A stretch of DNA of 64,000 nt from Sediminibacterium ginsengisoli (GTDB lineage Bacteria > Bacteroidota > Bacteroidia > Chitinophagales > Chitinophagaceae): assembly GCF_900167075.1 (NCBI RefSeq), contig NZ_FUWH01000001.1, positions 496,001-560,000 of the forward strand, read 5' to 3'. The notes beneath the pieces are model-generated. The model was not told where the DNA came from. It did not search any database and worked only from the letters and a program-made list of their open reading frames with translations. Made by a program: the position numbers and the translations under genes. Below are positions 26,494 through 35,209 of the stretch, one piece after another (position 1 is the stretch's first letter; each line of letters opens with the position of its first letter).

Positions 26494-28478
26494 TCAAATT
26501 CGTTTCCGTCGGTGTAGATCCTTTTCAGGTTCAGTTTGGAAACCGGCGCAACAATAAGCGGAAATTTCTCTACCGTTACGGTGCTCGGATCCAGTCCGAA
26601 ACCTCTTTCTTCACCCAGGCTGATTTCCTTAAGCCAGAAATAAAGTTTCATGATCACGCGCTCGAGGAATGGCAGTTCATTATCCTGGCTGAGGTATTTC
26701 TCCAGTACAATGAACTGGAAGTCGCCCACGATATTGTTCTTCTCAAGACTTTCATATCTTGATGTGATATTCACTTCCTTGTTGTTCACCAGTTCTTCCA
26801 CCACTTTACGGAACATAAGGTTGATGCGCTGTTCTACGCGGAACCCGAGCCTGAATTCCACACGGATAATATCGTTCGGGATGATATGTTCTACCGAAAA
26901 TTCGCAGGTATACGGGTCGTCCAGTACGTCTACGTGCACGAACCAGTAAATATCTGCCCGCTTTGGTTTTTTATTGAGGATGGAGTAGATGATCTTATGT
27001 TCGATCTCTTTCGGGTTGTTGGCGCTGGTCATATAAACCAGGTGCGTGGCATATTTGGGGATGGTCCTGTCGTTGCTCAGTTCCTGGATCATCGGTATAT
27101 AATGCTCCAGCCGTACAAATTCCACGTACCTGTTTTTGATCTTGCGGCTCCTGAACCAGACGTACATTACGAGGAAGAGTCCGCCACCAACGATCAGCGT
27201 TACATAACCGCCATGCATGAATTTTTCGAGGTTCGCAATGAGGAAGGATATTTCAATTGCGAAATAAACGATCAGGTAAAGATAGATCCAGCCCGCAAAT
27301 ACCCGCCGGCTTACGAGGAAATTGGCAAAGAGAATAGAGGTACTGATCATGCACATCGTAATGGCCAGACCGTAAGCCGCGCCCATATTGGCCGATTTCT
27401 GGAAATAGAGTACAATGCCCACGCAGCCGATGAACAGCAGCAGGCTGATGCCGGGTATATACAGTTGTCCTTTTTCTTCCGTAGGATAATTGATCTTCAT
27501 CTTGGGCCACAGGTTGAGGCGCATGGCTTCACTGATGAGCGTAAAGGAGCCTGAGATCAATGCCTGGCTCGCGATAACCGCAGCTACGGTTGAAATGGCG
27601 ATTCCTGCCAGTTTGAACCACTGCGGCATGATGCTGATGAATGGGTTAAAGCCGTCGGCCATGGTTTCCGGCGGAATGATCTCACCACTGTGATTGGCCA
27701 GCAGCCAGGCTCCCTGACCGAGATAGTTCAGGATAAGACAGGTTTTTACAAACACCCAGGACACACGGATATTACCGCGGCCGCAATGCCCGAGGTCGCT
27801 GTACAATGCTTCGGCTCCCGTGGTACACAGGAACACCGCACCGAGCAGCCAGAAACCTTTCGGATAATGGGTAAGCAGATCGATGGCATAATGCGGGCTC
27901 AGCGCTTTGAAGATACTGATGTCGTCAAACAGGTGCATACAGCCAAGCACGGCCAGCATGCCGAACCACAGCGCCATGATGGGACCGAATAATTTTCCGA
28001 TAGAAGCCGTTCCGAATTGCTGCAGAAAAAATAATACCGAGATGATGGCAATTACAATGGCAACAATGGTTGACTGCTGAATATTCCTGAGTGAAGGAAG
28101 TTGTCTCAGGCCTTCAATAGCTGAAGTAACCGTAATGGGCGGTGTGATGATCCCGTCTGCCAGCAGCGCCGCGCCGCCTATCATTGCGGGGATCACCAGC
28201 CATTTGCGCCGGCGCCTTACCAATGCATACAGGCTGAAAATACCACCCTCGCCCTTGTTGTCTGCCTTTAAAGTAAGCACCACGTATTTGATGGTGGTCT
28301 GCAACGTAAGCGTCCAGATGATACAGGACAGCGAACCGAGGATGAGCTCATCCGTAATGGCCCTTCCGGTAATGATCTCGTTTAAAACATAGAGGGGAGA
28401 CGTACCGATGTCGCCATAGATGATACCTAATGCAATGACGAGGCCCGGAAAGGTTGCCTTGTTGATGTTCTTGCTCAC
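26490..28478 (-). CDS. kup: Kup-family potassium uptake transporter
   Basis: Low-affinity K+/H+ symporter of the KUP/HAK family, 662 aa from GTG 28478. The N-terminal signature LGIIYGDIGTSPLYVLNE and DNKGEGGIFSLYALV are diagnostic; about twelve membrane segments fill the first 440 residues and a cytoplasmic C-terminal domain follows. The longer ORF starts with TTG at 28517, but an exact promoter -7 box covers 28515-28522, so the transcript should begin after that codon. GTG 28478 gives MSKNINKATFPG, a normal Kup beginning. Confidence 0.93.
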   Translation of the reverse strand: MSKNINKATFPGLVIALGIIYGDIGTSPLYVLNEIITGRAITDELILGSLSCIIWTLTLQTTIKYVVLTLKADNKGEGGIFSLYALVRRRRKWLVIPAMIGGAALLADGIITPPITVTSAIEGLRQLPSLRNIQQSTIVAIVIAIISVLFFLQQFGTASIGKLFGPIMALWFGMLAVLGCMHLFDDISIFKALSPHYAIDLLTHYPKGFWLLGAVFLCTTGAEALYSDLGHCGRGNIRVSWVFVKTCLILNYLGQGAWLLANHSGEIIPPETMADGFNPFISIMPQWFKLAGIAISTVAAVIASQALISGSFTLISEAMRLNLWPKMKINYPTEEKGQLYIPGISLLLFIGCVGIVLYFQKSANMGAAYGLAITMCMISTSILFANFLVSRRVFAGWIYLYLIVYFAIEISFLIANLEKFMHGGYVTLIVGGGLFLVMYVWFRSRKIKNRYVEFVRLEHYIPMIQELSNDRTIPKYATHLVYMTSANNPKEIEHKIIYSILNKKPKRADIYWFVHVDVLDDPYTCEFSVEHIIPNDIIRVEFRLGFRVEQRINLMFRKVVEELVNNKEVNITSRYESLEKNNIVGDFQFIVLEKYLSQDNELPFLERVIMKLYFWLKEISLGEERGFGLDPSTVTVEKFPLIVAPVSKLNLKRIYTDGNEFE

Positions 28479-28514
28479 AAAGTGGATTTGCTTGTAAAAT
28501 CTGTTAATCTTTAA

Positions 28515-28522
28515 CAAATGTA
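28515..28522 (-). promoter_or_regulatory. -7 promoter element of kup
   Basis: Reads TACATTTG on the minus strand. The predicted start site is near 28511, giving a leader of about 33 nt to GTG 28478. It overlaps and excludes the upstream TTG as start. Confidence 0.52.
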
Positions 28523-28585
28523 TAGCAATATACTGAAGTACAGATGAGGATAATCCTGCGTTGATTTACCGGGAGAAGAGTGGCG

Positions 28586-28623
28586 AACGGGGTGTTTAGT
28601 TTCGCCCCGTTTAACTACATTTG
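28586..28623 (+). promoter_or_regulatory. Hairpin plus -7 box upstream of the 508-aa protein gene
   Basis: aacgggg (28586-28592) and ccccgtt (28605-28611) form an inverted repeat that ends 4 nt before the exact -7 box TACATTTG (28616-28623). The repeat covers the position where the -33 element would be, so it could be an operator. The leader to ATG 28643 is about 16 nt. Confidence 0.45.
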
Positions 28624-28642
28624 AATATAAATTGACGGGCAC

Positions 28643-30169
28643 ATGAAAAGACCGGTAATTCTCCTTATTTCCTCGCTTTTTCTCGCCGCACTCACAGGTT
28701 GGGGCCAGAAGATCAGTTATGCCGAACCTGAGCGGGACGATGCACGTACGCTCAACTTCGACGTGATCGGTAAAGTGGGCGGCCAGGTACTGGTCTACAA
28801 GAACTACAGGGATGCGCATTATGTATCTGCTTACGATAATGATATGAAGCTGATCGAAAAAAATAAGCTGGATTTCTTTCCCGATAACAGGATCCTGAAC
28901 ACGGATTTCCTGCAATACCCGGATTATGCCTATATCATATACCAGTACCAGAAAAAGAATATACTGTACTGTATGGCCGCCAAAATTGACGGTCACGGGA
29001 AGAAAATAGGGGAGCCCGTACTGCTGGACACTACCGCCAATGTTAACTATAACGTAACGAATAAGGTATATTCTTTTATCAACAGCGACGACCGGCAGCG
29101 GTTCATGGTATTCAAGATCAACAGCAGGAACGACAGGTCGCACATCCTTACCACCCTGCTTTTCGATAAGGATCTGAGCATGCTGAAACGTACCCGCGTG
29201 GCAATCCCAATGCCGCAGCGCAACGATTTCCTGTCGGAATTTTCCCTGGCCAATGATGGAGATCTCGCCTGTATCCGGGCTTCCGGAACAGCATCGAACG
29301 ATAATATCAACAAGGTAACACTGATCACCAAACCGGCCGATTCGGACCAGGTATTCATGACCGATCTGCGTTTGAATAACCTCTACCTGGATGATGTCCG
29401 CATTAAAGTGGATAACCTGAATAAACATTATGTTATCACATCTTTCTTCAGCAAAACGAGGAGAGGGAACATCGATGGCTTGTATTACTATCTGTGGGAC
29501 AAGCAGTTACGTAGTGAAATACTCACTGCTTCCACCACTTTTTCAGATGAGTTCCGTGCAGATGCGAAGGGCGACCGGGGGCTCAAAACAGCGTTCAATG
29601 ATTTTTTCCTGAAAAACATCGTGGTAAGAAAGGATGGTGGTTTCATGGTAGCGGCAGAATCTGCTTATACCACTTCACGGGGCAATGCCCTTAACCGCTG
29701 GGATTACCTGTATGGGTCACCTTACTGGATGTCGTCTGATTATTATGCCTGGAGTAACCCGATGGGCTATTATCCCTGGTGGCGCTATAATTCTTTCAAC
29801 AATACACTTACCCGTTATTATGCAGACAATATAGCCGTGATCTCTTTTGATCCGAAGGGGAAACTGGAGTGGAGTAACGTGATCAGGAAATCGCAGTACG
29901 ACGATAATTCCGATAATTTCATCGGGTATGGTGTGATGAACAGCGGAGATCAGTTCCATTTCCTGTTCAATACACAGGAAAGAAGGGATCAGATCCTGAC
30001 GCTGCAGTCGGTATCGCCTTCGGGGCAGATCACCAGGCCGCCAACACTGAAGAACCTGGATATGGCTTATGAGTTCATGCCCCGCCATGCCAAACAGGTA
30101 GGTGCAAGGCAGATGGTAATACCATGCCAGTACAGAGGGTATACCTGTTTCGCAAAAATTGAATTTTAA
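28643..30169 (+). CDS. Secreted protein of unknown function
   Basis: I do not recognise this 508-aa protein. It has a signal peptide (MKRPVILLISSLFLAALTG, cut near residue 21) and no lipobox or further membrane segment. The body is rich in aromatic and Asn/Asp residues with repeated strand-like stretches such as GQVLVYKNYRDAHYVSAYD and GGFMVAAESAYTTSRG, suggesting a beta-propeller or similar all-beta fold; the segment around 360-385 is notably Tyr/Trp-rich. The next gene, a polytopic membrane protein, begins 11 nt later, so the two are probably cotranscribed. Confidence 0.75.
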   Translation: MKRPVILLISSLFLAALTGWGQKISYAEPERDDARTLNFDVIGKVGGQVLVYKNYRDAHYVSAYDNDMKLIEKNKLDFFPDNRILNTDFLQYPDYAYIIYQYQKKNILYCMAAKIDGHGKKIGEPVLLDTTANVNYNVTNKVYSFINSDDRQRFMVFKINSRNDRSHILTTLLFDKDLSMLKRTRVAIPMPQRNDFLSEFSLANDGDLACIRASGTASNDNINKVTLITKPADSDQVFMTDLRLNNLYLDDVRIKVDNLNKHYVITSFFSKTRRGNIDGLYYYLWDKQLRSEILTASTTFSDEFRADAKGDRGLKTAFNDFFLKNIVVRKDGGFMVAAESAYTTSRGNALNRWDYLYGSPYWMSSDYYAWSNPMGYYPWWRYNSFNNTLTRYYADNIAVISFDPKGKLEWSNVIRKSQYDDNSDNFIGYGVMNSGDQFHFLFNTQERRDQILTLQSVSPSGQITRPPTLKNLDMAYEFMPRHAKQVGARQMVIPCQYRGYTCFAKIEF

Positions 30170-30180
30170 TCTTTCATAGC

Positions 30181-31164
30181 GTGGTCTTTTTATTCCGGGA
30201 TAAATCCATTGTCAATATTTTTTTCCTGGCGGTGCTCAGCATTGCCGTACACCTGCACTTTTTTGCAGAAACACCACTGATTGTTGTTAACAAAGACGAC
30301 GGGTTCTTCTCCGATCTGCTGATCCGTTATGTGAAAGGCCAGCCAGACACGCTGCTGTTCCTGCTCTATCATTGCCTGATACTGATACAGGCGATCCGGC
30401 TGAACATGGCGCTGAACGACCTGCGTATGTTTCAGCAGAACACTTATACAGCTGCGATGGCCTATATCCTGCTGTCTGGGATGCTGGTGCAATGGTGCAG
30501 CATCTCATCTTCGCTGATTTCCAATTTTATGGTCATCTGGATCTTTATCCGGCTGAGCAAACTGTATAATCACCCCTCGCCCAAAACCCTTTTATTCAAT
30601 ACCGGCCTGATCGTTGGCGCATCCGTACTCTGTTATCATCCTACGGCGATACTGATAGGAGTGGTACTGTTTGCGCTGGCCGTGGTAAGACCGTTCAGGC
30701 TGGCGGAATGGCTGATATTGCTGATGGGTATTCTTTTACCGTTCTATTTCCTGTTTTCCTGGTTATTCCTTAATGATCAGCTGGGCCGTGTGCGTGTGTT
30801 CCTGCCATCGATAGAGGTAGATCTGCCTGTGAAGCACTGGAATCTGCCGCTTGTAATAGGGTTGTCGGTGCTTTTGCTGAACCTGCTGGTGGGTTTTTAT
30901 TACTGGCAGCAGTCGATCAACAGGATGGTGATCCAGATCAGGAAAACCTGGAGTGTAATGCTGGTGATGTTGCTGATATTGCTGGCAATACCCTTCATTT
31001 TCAGGCATACCGGTATAGAATCGGGTGTAATGTGCCTGGTGCCGCTGGCATCATATGCTTCCATTGCATTTTCTGCACCGCGGCGGCTCATCGTTCCCAA
31101 CCTGCTTTTCTGGCTTGCAGCAGCGGTGATCGTATACAATAACTGGCTGCTTTTTAAAAATTAA
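30181..31164 (+). CDS. Polytopic membrane protein, DUF6427-like
   Basis: Integral membrane protein of 327 aa with about nine or ten hydrophobic segments and short loops. The start is GTG at 30181. The overall pattern, including the early DGFFSDLLIRYV segment and a central LLCYHPTAILIG-like stretch, resembles the DUF6427 group of Bacteroidota membrane proteins; this is a pattern-based guess. It follows the unknown secreted protein by 11 nt and precedes purQ by 76 nt. No catalytic motif is seen. Confidence 0.7.
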   Translation: MVFLFRDKSIVNIFFLAVLSIAVHLHFFAETPLIVVNKDDGFFSDLLIRYVKGQPDTLLFLLYHCLILIQAIRLNMALNDLRMFQQNTYTAAMAYILLSGMLVQWCSISSSLISNFMVIWIFIRLSKLYNHPSPKTLLFNTGLIVGASVLCYHPTAILIGVVLFALAVVRPFRLAEWLILLMGILLPFYFLFSWLFLNDQLGRVRVFLPSIEVDLPVKHWNLPLVIGLSVLLLNLLVGFYYWQQSINRMVIQIRKTWSVMLVMLLILLAIPFIFRHTGIESGVMCLVPLASYASIAFSAPRRLIVPNLLFWLAAAVIVYNNWLLFKN

Positions 31165-31190
31165 CGCCCTTTTTTAACAAGTCATAGTTG

Positions 31191-31198
31191 TACCTTTG
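31191..31198 (+). promoter_or_regulatory. -7 promoter element of purQ
   Basis: TACCTTTG, an exact TAnnTTTG match, with a T-rich but imperfect -33 region. The predicted start site near 31202 gives a leader of about 39 nt. Confidence 0.55.
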
Positions 31199-31240
31199 CG
31201 CCACTACTAACAAAGGCGAAAGCTCAAAACATAAACAGAT

Positions 31241-31903
31241 ATGAAATTCGGTGTAGTTGTATTTCCGGGATCTAATTGCGACAGGGACATGCAGGATGCT
31301 TTGCAGCATGATCTGGGCAAAGAAGTGATCATGCTCTGGCACAAAGACGAAGACCTGAGCATGTTTACCACAGAAGACTGTATTGTTCTTCCGGGTGGTT
31401 TTTCTTACGGAGATTACCTTCGCTGCGGAGCGATTGCCCGTTTCAGCCCGATGATGAAGAGCGTGATCGAGTTTGCCAATAAAGGTGGCAAGGTTTTGGG
31501 TGTGTGTAACGGATTCCAGATCCTGTGCGAAAGCGGATTACTGCCGGGTGTGCTGTTGCAGAATGCCAACCAGCAGTTCATCTGTAAAAACGTATATATC
31601 AGCAATAAGGCAGGGCAGGCGCTCAAAATACCGATTGCACACGGCGAAGGACGTTACCATGCCGATGAAGCAACACTGGATGAACTGGAGCAGAACAACC
31701 AGGTGATCTTCAGGTATTGCAATGAAAGCGGTGATGTAGGTGAAACCGGTAACCCTAACGGGGCCAGCAGGCATATTGCCGGGATCCGTAATAAAGCGGG
31801 TAATGTATTCGGAATGATGCCACACCCCGAAAGAGCCACTTCAACCGCGCTGGGCAACCTCGATGGTAAAGAAGTGTTCAGCATACTCGGATTGCTCAAT
31901 TAA
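31241..31903 (+). CDS. purQ: Phosphoribosylformylglycinamidine synthase, glutaminase subunit
   Basis: Class I glutamine amidotransferase subunit of FGAM synthase in purine synthesis, 220 aa. The N-terminus [14 protein letters not shown] is diagnostic, the nucleophile is Cys89 in GVCNGFQIL, and the His-x-Glu pair lies in MMPHPER. It supplies ammonia to PurL, which with PurS must be encoded elsewhere, because this organism has the split form. The nDsbD-like gene follows after 32 nt; the pairing seems positional only. Confidence 0.96.
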   Translation: MKFGVVVFPGSNCDRDMQDALQHDLGKEVIMLWHKDEDLSMFTTEDCIVLPGGFSYGDYLRCGAIARFSPMMKSVIEFANKGGKVLGVCNGFQILCESGLLPGVLLQNANQQFICKNVYISNKAGQALKIPIAHGEGRYHADEATLDELEQNNQVIFRYCNESGDVGETGNPNGASRHIAGIRNKAGNVFGMMPHPERATSTALGNLDGKEVFSILGLLN

Positions 31904-31935
31904 TTCAAACGATTGCAACATAAATAAGGAAAAGT

Positions 31936-32388
31936 ATGAAAAGGATCATGTTAACAATGCTGCTGGCTTTCCTGGGCATGTCAGCTTTTGCTCAGTCGCC
32001 AGACCCTGTAGAGTGGAACTTTGAAGTAAAACTGAAATCTGCCGGTACTTATGAAGTTATTGCTACTGCCAATGTGGAGAAGCCATGGCATCTTTATTCC
32101 CAGAATACAGGCAAGGGCGGTCCGATCCCTACCAAGTTCACGTTCAAGAAAAATCCGTTGATCACAGTTTCGGGCGCGGTTAAAGAAACCGGTAAGCTCG
32201 AGAAGGTATACGACAAGAACTTTAAAACAGATGTACTTTTTTATGGTGGTACTGTAAAATTCACACAGTTGATTACCGTAAAGGGGAAGGCCAAAACCAA
32301 TATCAGCGGCGTTGTTGAATATATGGTCTGCGATGATAGCCAGTGCCTGCCCCCAACTAAAAAAGCATTTGATCTGAAGTTGCCATAA
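31936..32388 (+). CDS. Stand-alone DsbD N-terminal-like periplasmic domain
   Basis: Exported 150-aa protein with signal peptide MKRIMLTMLLAFLGMSAFAQ. The mature part matches the immunoglobulin-like nDsbD domain, ending with the redox motif VCDDSQCLPP (Cys132 and Cys137). Such a domain passes electrons from the membrane part of DsbD to periplasmic or secreted thiol proteins. The full DsbD gene starts 13 nt downstream, and its own N-terminal domain has lost the cysteine pair, so this protein may supply the missing relay step. Confidence 0.85.
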   Translation: MKRIMLTMLLAFLGMSAFAQSPDPVEWNFEVKLKSAGTYEVIATANVEKPWHLYSQNTGKGGPIPTKFTFKKNPLITVSGAVKETGKLEKVYDKNFKTDVLFYGGTVKFTQLITVKGKAKTNISGVVEYMVCDDSQCLPPTKKAFDLKLP

Positions 32389-32401
32389 TACCAAACTACT
32401 G

Positions 32402-34348
32402 ATGAAAAAACTGTCGGCCCTCTGTATTGCCTTGCTGAGCTGCATGGTTCTGTGCGCCCAAAGCGAAAGTTTACTGAAATGGAAAGTAGAAGCAAAGAAG
32501 ACCGGCAATGGCCAGTATGAGCTGGTTGCGGTAACTACCATTCCCGATGGCTGGTATCTTTATGGCATTAATAAGAATATCGCCGATCTCGAAACCGTTA
32601 AGTTCGTACCCGAATACGAAAATGCAAAAACTGCCGGAGAGATCAGGTTCAATAAAGAGCCGCTGCAGATAACCGACCCGGTATTCAGCCAGAAAGCCAG
32701 TGTATTCGATAAAACGATCGAGGTTCGCCAGCAGTTTGAAATAACCGGATTTATTCCAGCCACTTTAAAAGGAGTGATCACTGCCAATATCAGAAAGGGC
32801 GAAGAGTTCAACACAACAGAAGAGGTTTTTGAGGTAGCGCTCGAAGGCGGAGCGGTTGCCACACAGGCATCGGCTATCAAACTCAGCTCCATCGATATTA
32901 ATAAGCCGCTTGCAGATTGCGGTCAGAAAAGCACGATTGCTGAAGGCGGTTTGTTATCCATATTTTTCCTGGGTTTGTTAGGTGGCCTTATCGCCCTGCT
33001 GACGCCCTGCGTTTTCCCGATGATACCGGTGACCGTATCGTTCTTTACCAAAAGGGCTGCCAACAGGAAACAGGCGATCCGTAACGGCGTGATGTACGGA
33101 TTCTTTATCTTCCTGATCTATATCATGGCGAGCATTCCTTTCCATATACTGGGAAATGTGCAGCCGGAAATCTTCAATAATATCTCAACCAATTCCTGGC
33201 TTAATATCATCTTTTTTGCCATTTTCATCTTTTTTGCACTTTCATTTTTCGGCTTTTTCGAACTGACACTGCCGGGTAATGTAGCCAGCAAAGCAGATTC
33301 GAAAAGCGGCCTGGGAAGCATTGGTGGTATTTTCTTTATGGCCCTGACACTGGCCATCGTATCCTTCTCCTGTACCGGCCCGATCCTCGGTTCGCTGCTG
33401 GTGGGCTCACTGAGCGGTGGAGCATGGCAACTGACAGCAGGACTGGCCGGTTTCGGTGTGGCACTGGCACTGCCTTTTGCGCTGTTTGCTATTTTTCCCG
33501 ATTGGTTACAATCGCTGCCCAAATCGGGCGGCTGGCTCGATACAGTGAAAAAGGTACTCGCCTTCGTTGAAGTGGCGCTGGCATTCAAATTCCTCTCGAA
33601 CGCAGACCTGGTGATGCACTGGGGTATCCTGAAAAGAGAGGTGTTCATCGGCATCTGGATCCTGACAGGTATAGCGCTCACCTTATACCTCTTTGGTATA
33701 TTAAGGCTGCCGCACGATTATAAAGGCATGAAGATCAGTAAAGGCCGTAAAGTGCTGGGTGTGGTATCCTTACTTTTTACACTTTACCTGCTTCCGGGTG
33801 TTACACAGTCTCCTTATGCCAATCTGAAGCTTCTGAGCGGTTTCCCGCCGCCACTGAGCTATAGCATCTATGGTAAGGATAATGTTCATGGCAAAGGACT
33901 TGAAGCGAATGTGGTAAATGACTATGATAAAGCCCTGCAGATGTCCAAAGAACAGCATAAACCATTGCTGATCGATTTTACCGGCTGGGCCTGCGTAAAC
34001 TGCCGTAAAATGGAAGAGAACGTGTGGACGCAGCCTGAAGTATACAATTATATTAAGGAGAACTTTATTCTGGTATCCTTGTACGTTGATGACAGGGCGA
34101 AACTGGCAGCAGAACACCGTATCAACTCTTATAAGACCAAAGACGGAGCTACCAAAGATATCATTACCATCGGCGATAAATGGGCTACATTCCAGTCTGA
34201 GAATTTCAGTCAGACAACCCAGCCTCTATATGGGGTGCTCGATAACCAGCAGCGGCTGATCAACCACCCGGTTGGGTATACCCCGGATGCCAAAGAATAC
34301 CTGGCCTGGCTGAAATGCGCAAAGGAAAAGTTCGATGCCATCCAATAA
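32402..34348 (+). CDS. dsbD: Thiol:disulfide interchange protein DsbD
   Basis: Transmembrane thiol reductant conduit, 648 aa: signal peptide, nDsbD-like domain (21-150), a hydrophobic core from about 184 to 470 with Cys203 in TPCVFPMIPV and a second cysteine in VSFSCTGPI, and a C-terminal thioredoxin domain with active site WACVNCRKM. It carries electrons from cytoplasmic thioredoxin to the periplasm. The position in its N-terminal domain that should hold the CxxxxC pair reads RKGEEF, so that domain cannot act as a classical relay. It forms an operon with the stand-alone nDsbD gene and ends at a strong terminator. Confidence 0.93.
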   Translation: MKKLSALCIALLSCMVLCAQSESLLKWKVEAKKTGNGQYELVAVTTIPDGWYLYGINKNIADLETVKFVPEYENAKTAGEIRFNKEPLQITDPVFSQKASVFDKTIEVRQQFEITGFIPATLKGVITANIRKGEEFNTTEEVFEVALEGGAVATQASAIKLSSIDINKPLADCGQKSTIAEGGLLSIFFLGLLGGLIALLTPCVFPMIPVTVSFFTKRAANRKQAIRNGVMYGFFIFLIYIMASIPFHILGNVQPEIFNNISTNSWLNIIFFAIFIFFALSFFGFFELTLPGNVASKADSKSGLGSIGGIFFMALTLAIVSFSCTGPILGSLLVGSLSGGAWQLTAGLAGFGVALALPFALFAIFPDWLQSLPKSGGWLDTVKKVLAFVEVALAFKFLSNADLVMHWGILKREVFIGIWILTGIALTLYLFGILRLPHDYKGMKISKGRKVLGVVSLLFTLYLLPGVTQSPYANLKLLSGFPPPLSYSIYGKDNVHGKGLEANVVNDYDKALQMSKEQHKPLLIDFTGWACVNCRKMEENVWTQPEVYNYIKENFILVSLYVDDRAKLAAEHRINSYKTKDGATKDIITIGDKWATFQSENFSQTTQPLYGVLDNQQRLINHPVGYTPDAKEYLAWLKCAKEKFDAIQ

Positions 34349-34366
34349 AGGGTAAGAAACGATAGT

Positions 34367-34397
34367 AAAAAGGTAAGGATACATTCCTTACCTTTTT
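34367..34397. terminator. Bidirectional terminator between dsbD and ECF sigma gene
   Basis: A 13-bp stem, aaaaaggtaagga (34367-34379) with tccttaccttttt (34385-34397), encloses a 5-nt loop. A-rich and T-rich ends serve the two convergent genes. Confidence 0.9.
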
Positions 34398-34421
34398 TTA
34401 TGACTATAAGATCTGTGAATA

Positions 34422-35003
34422 TTAAAGAACGATCTGTCTTTCCTGCATCATCTTACGCAGGTTGATCAATCCGTAACGCATACGACCCAGCGCTGTATTG
34501 ATACTGCAGTTGGTGATCTGCGCAATCTCCTTGAAGCTGAGGTTGGCATAATGCCGCAAGATAATGATCTCACGCTGCTCATCGGGCAGGAGATCCAGCA
34601 TCTGGCGCACTCGTTCGTGGCTCTGGCCCTGCATGATCTTGCTGTCGGCGCCGTCTTCGGAAACCTGGAGCACTTCAAAAATATCTTTATCGTCGCTGGT
34701 CTTGATCGCCGGCGTACGTTTTACTTTCCTGAAATAATCCACGCAGAGATTATGGGCAATACGTAAAGCCCAGGGCAGAAATTTGCCTTCTTCCGTGTAC
34801 CTTTTATTCTTGAGTGTATCGATGATCTTGATGAACACATCCTGGAAAAGATCTTCGGCCAGATAGCTGTCTTTCACAAAAAAGAGAATCGAAGAAAAGA
34901 CCTTGTCCTTATACCGCAGCACAAGCGTTTCGAAAGCATTGAGGTCGCCTTCCTGAAATGCCAGTACCAGTTCTGTATCAGACGCTTGGTCTAAAGTTCT
35001 CAT
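34422..35003 (-). CDS. ECF-family RNA polymerase sigma factor
   Basis: Sigma-70 family factor with only regions 2 and 4, 193 aa. Region 2 shows YLAEDLFQDVFIKII and the LPWALRIAHNLCVDYFRK core-binding block; region 4 is the HTH LPDEQREIIILRHYANLSFKEIA...INTALGRM. No anti-sigma gene (FecR type or membrane type) is adjacent, and it is divergent from uvrA. It is also far from the SusC gene, so it is unlikely to be the SusCD regulator. Regulon unknown. Confidence 0.93.
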   Translation of the reverse strand: MRTLDQASDTELVLAFQEGDLNAFETLVLRYKDKVFSSILFFVKDSYLAEDLFQDVFIKIIDTLKNKRYTEEGKFLPWALRIAHNLCVDYFRKVKRTPAIKTSDDKDIFEVLQVSEDGADSKIMQGQSHERVRQMLDLLPDEQREIIILRHYANLSFKEIAQITNCSINTALGRMRYGLINLRKMMQERQIVL

Positions 35004-35193
35004 AATTCTTGCTTTTGATCAGCGTTTACAACGGTTTGAGATCGGGAAATACATAAGGAACTGCAACAAGGCAGTCCTCTTCGAACTTCAAAGTAGATAT
35101 CTTTTTAAAACGCGCTGCCTTTGTGGAAAAGATTGTTTGTGAGGGTGGTAGTTATGCACATTTTTAAAGATGTGTAAAGGCGCCCAAAAAGCT

Positions 35194-35201
35194 TAAATTT
35201 G
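35194..35201 (+). promoter_or_regulatory. -7 promoter element of uvrA
   Basis: TAAATTTG, an exact match, ends 8 nt before the uvrA ATG, so the leader would be about 5 nt. No clear -33 element at the expected distance. Confidence 0.5.
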
Positions 35202-35209
35202 CTTACACT

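Noticed and set aside
28511..29428. 305-aa open frame on the minus strand
   Set aside because: It lies antisense to the well-supported 508-aa secreted protein, has no recognisable motif, and overlaps the kup promoter. It is a frame shadow.
34422..35003. ECF sigma factor as regulator of the SusCD locus
   Set aside because: It lies about 24 kb from susC, lacks a FecR-type partner and is divergent from uvrA; nothing links the two.
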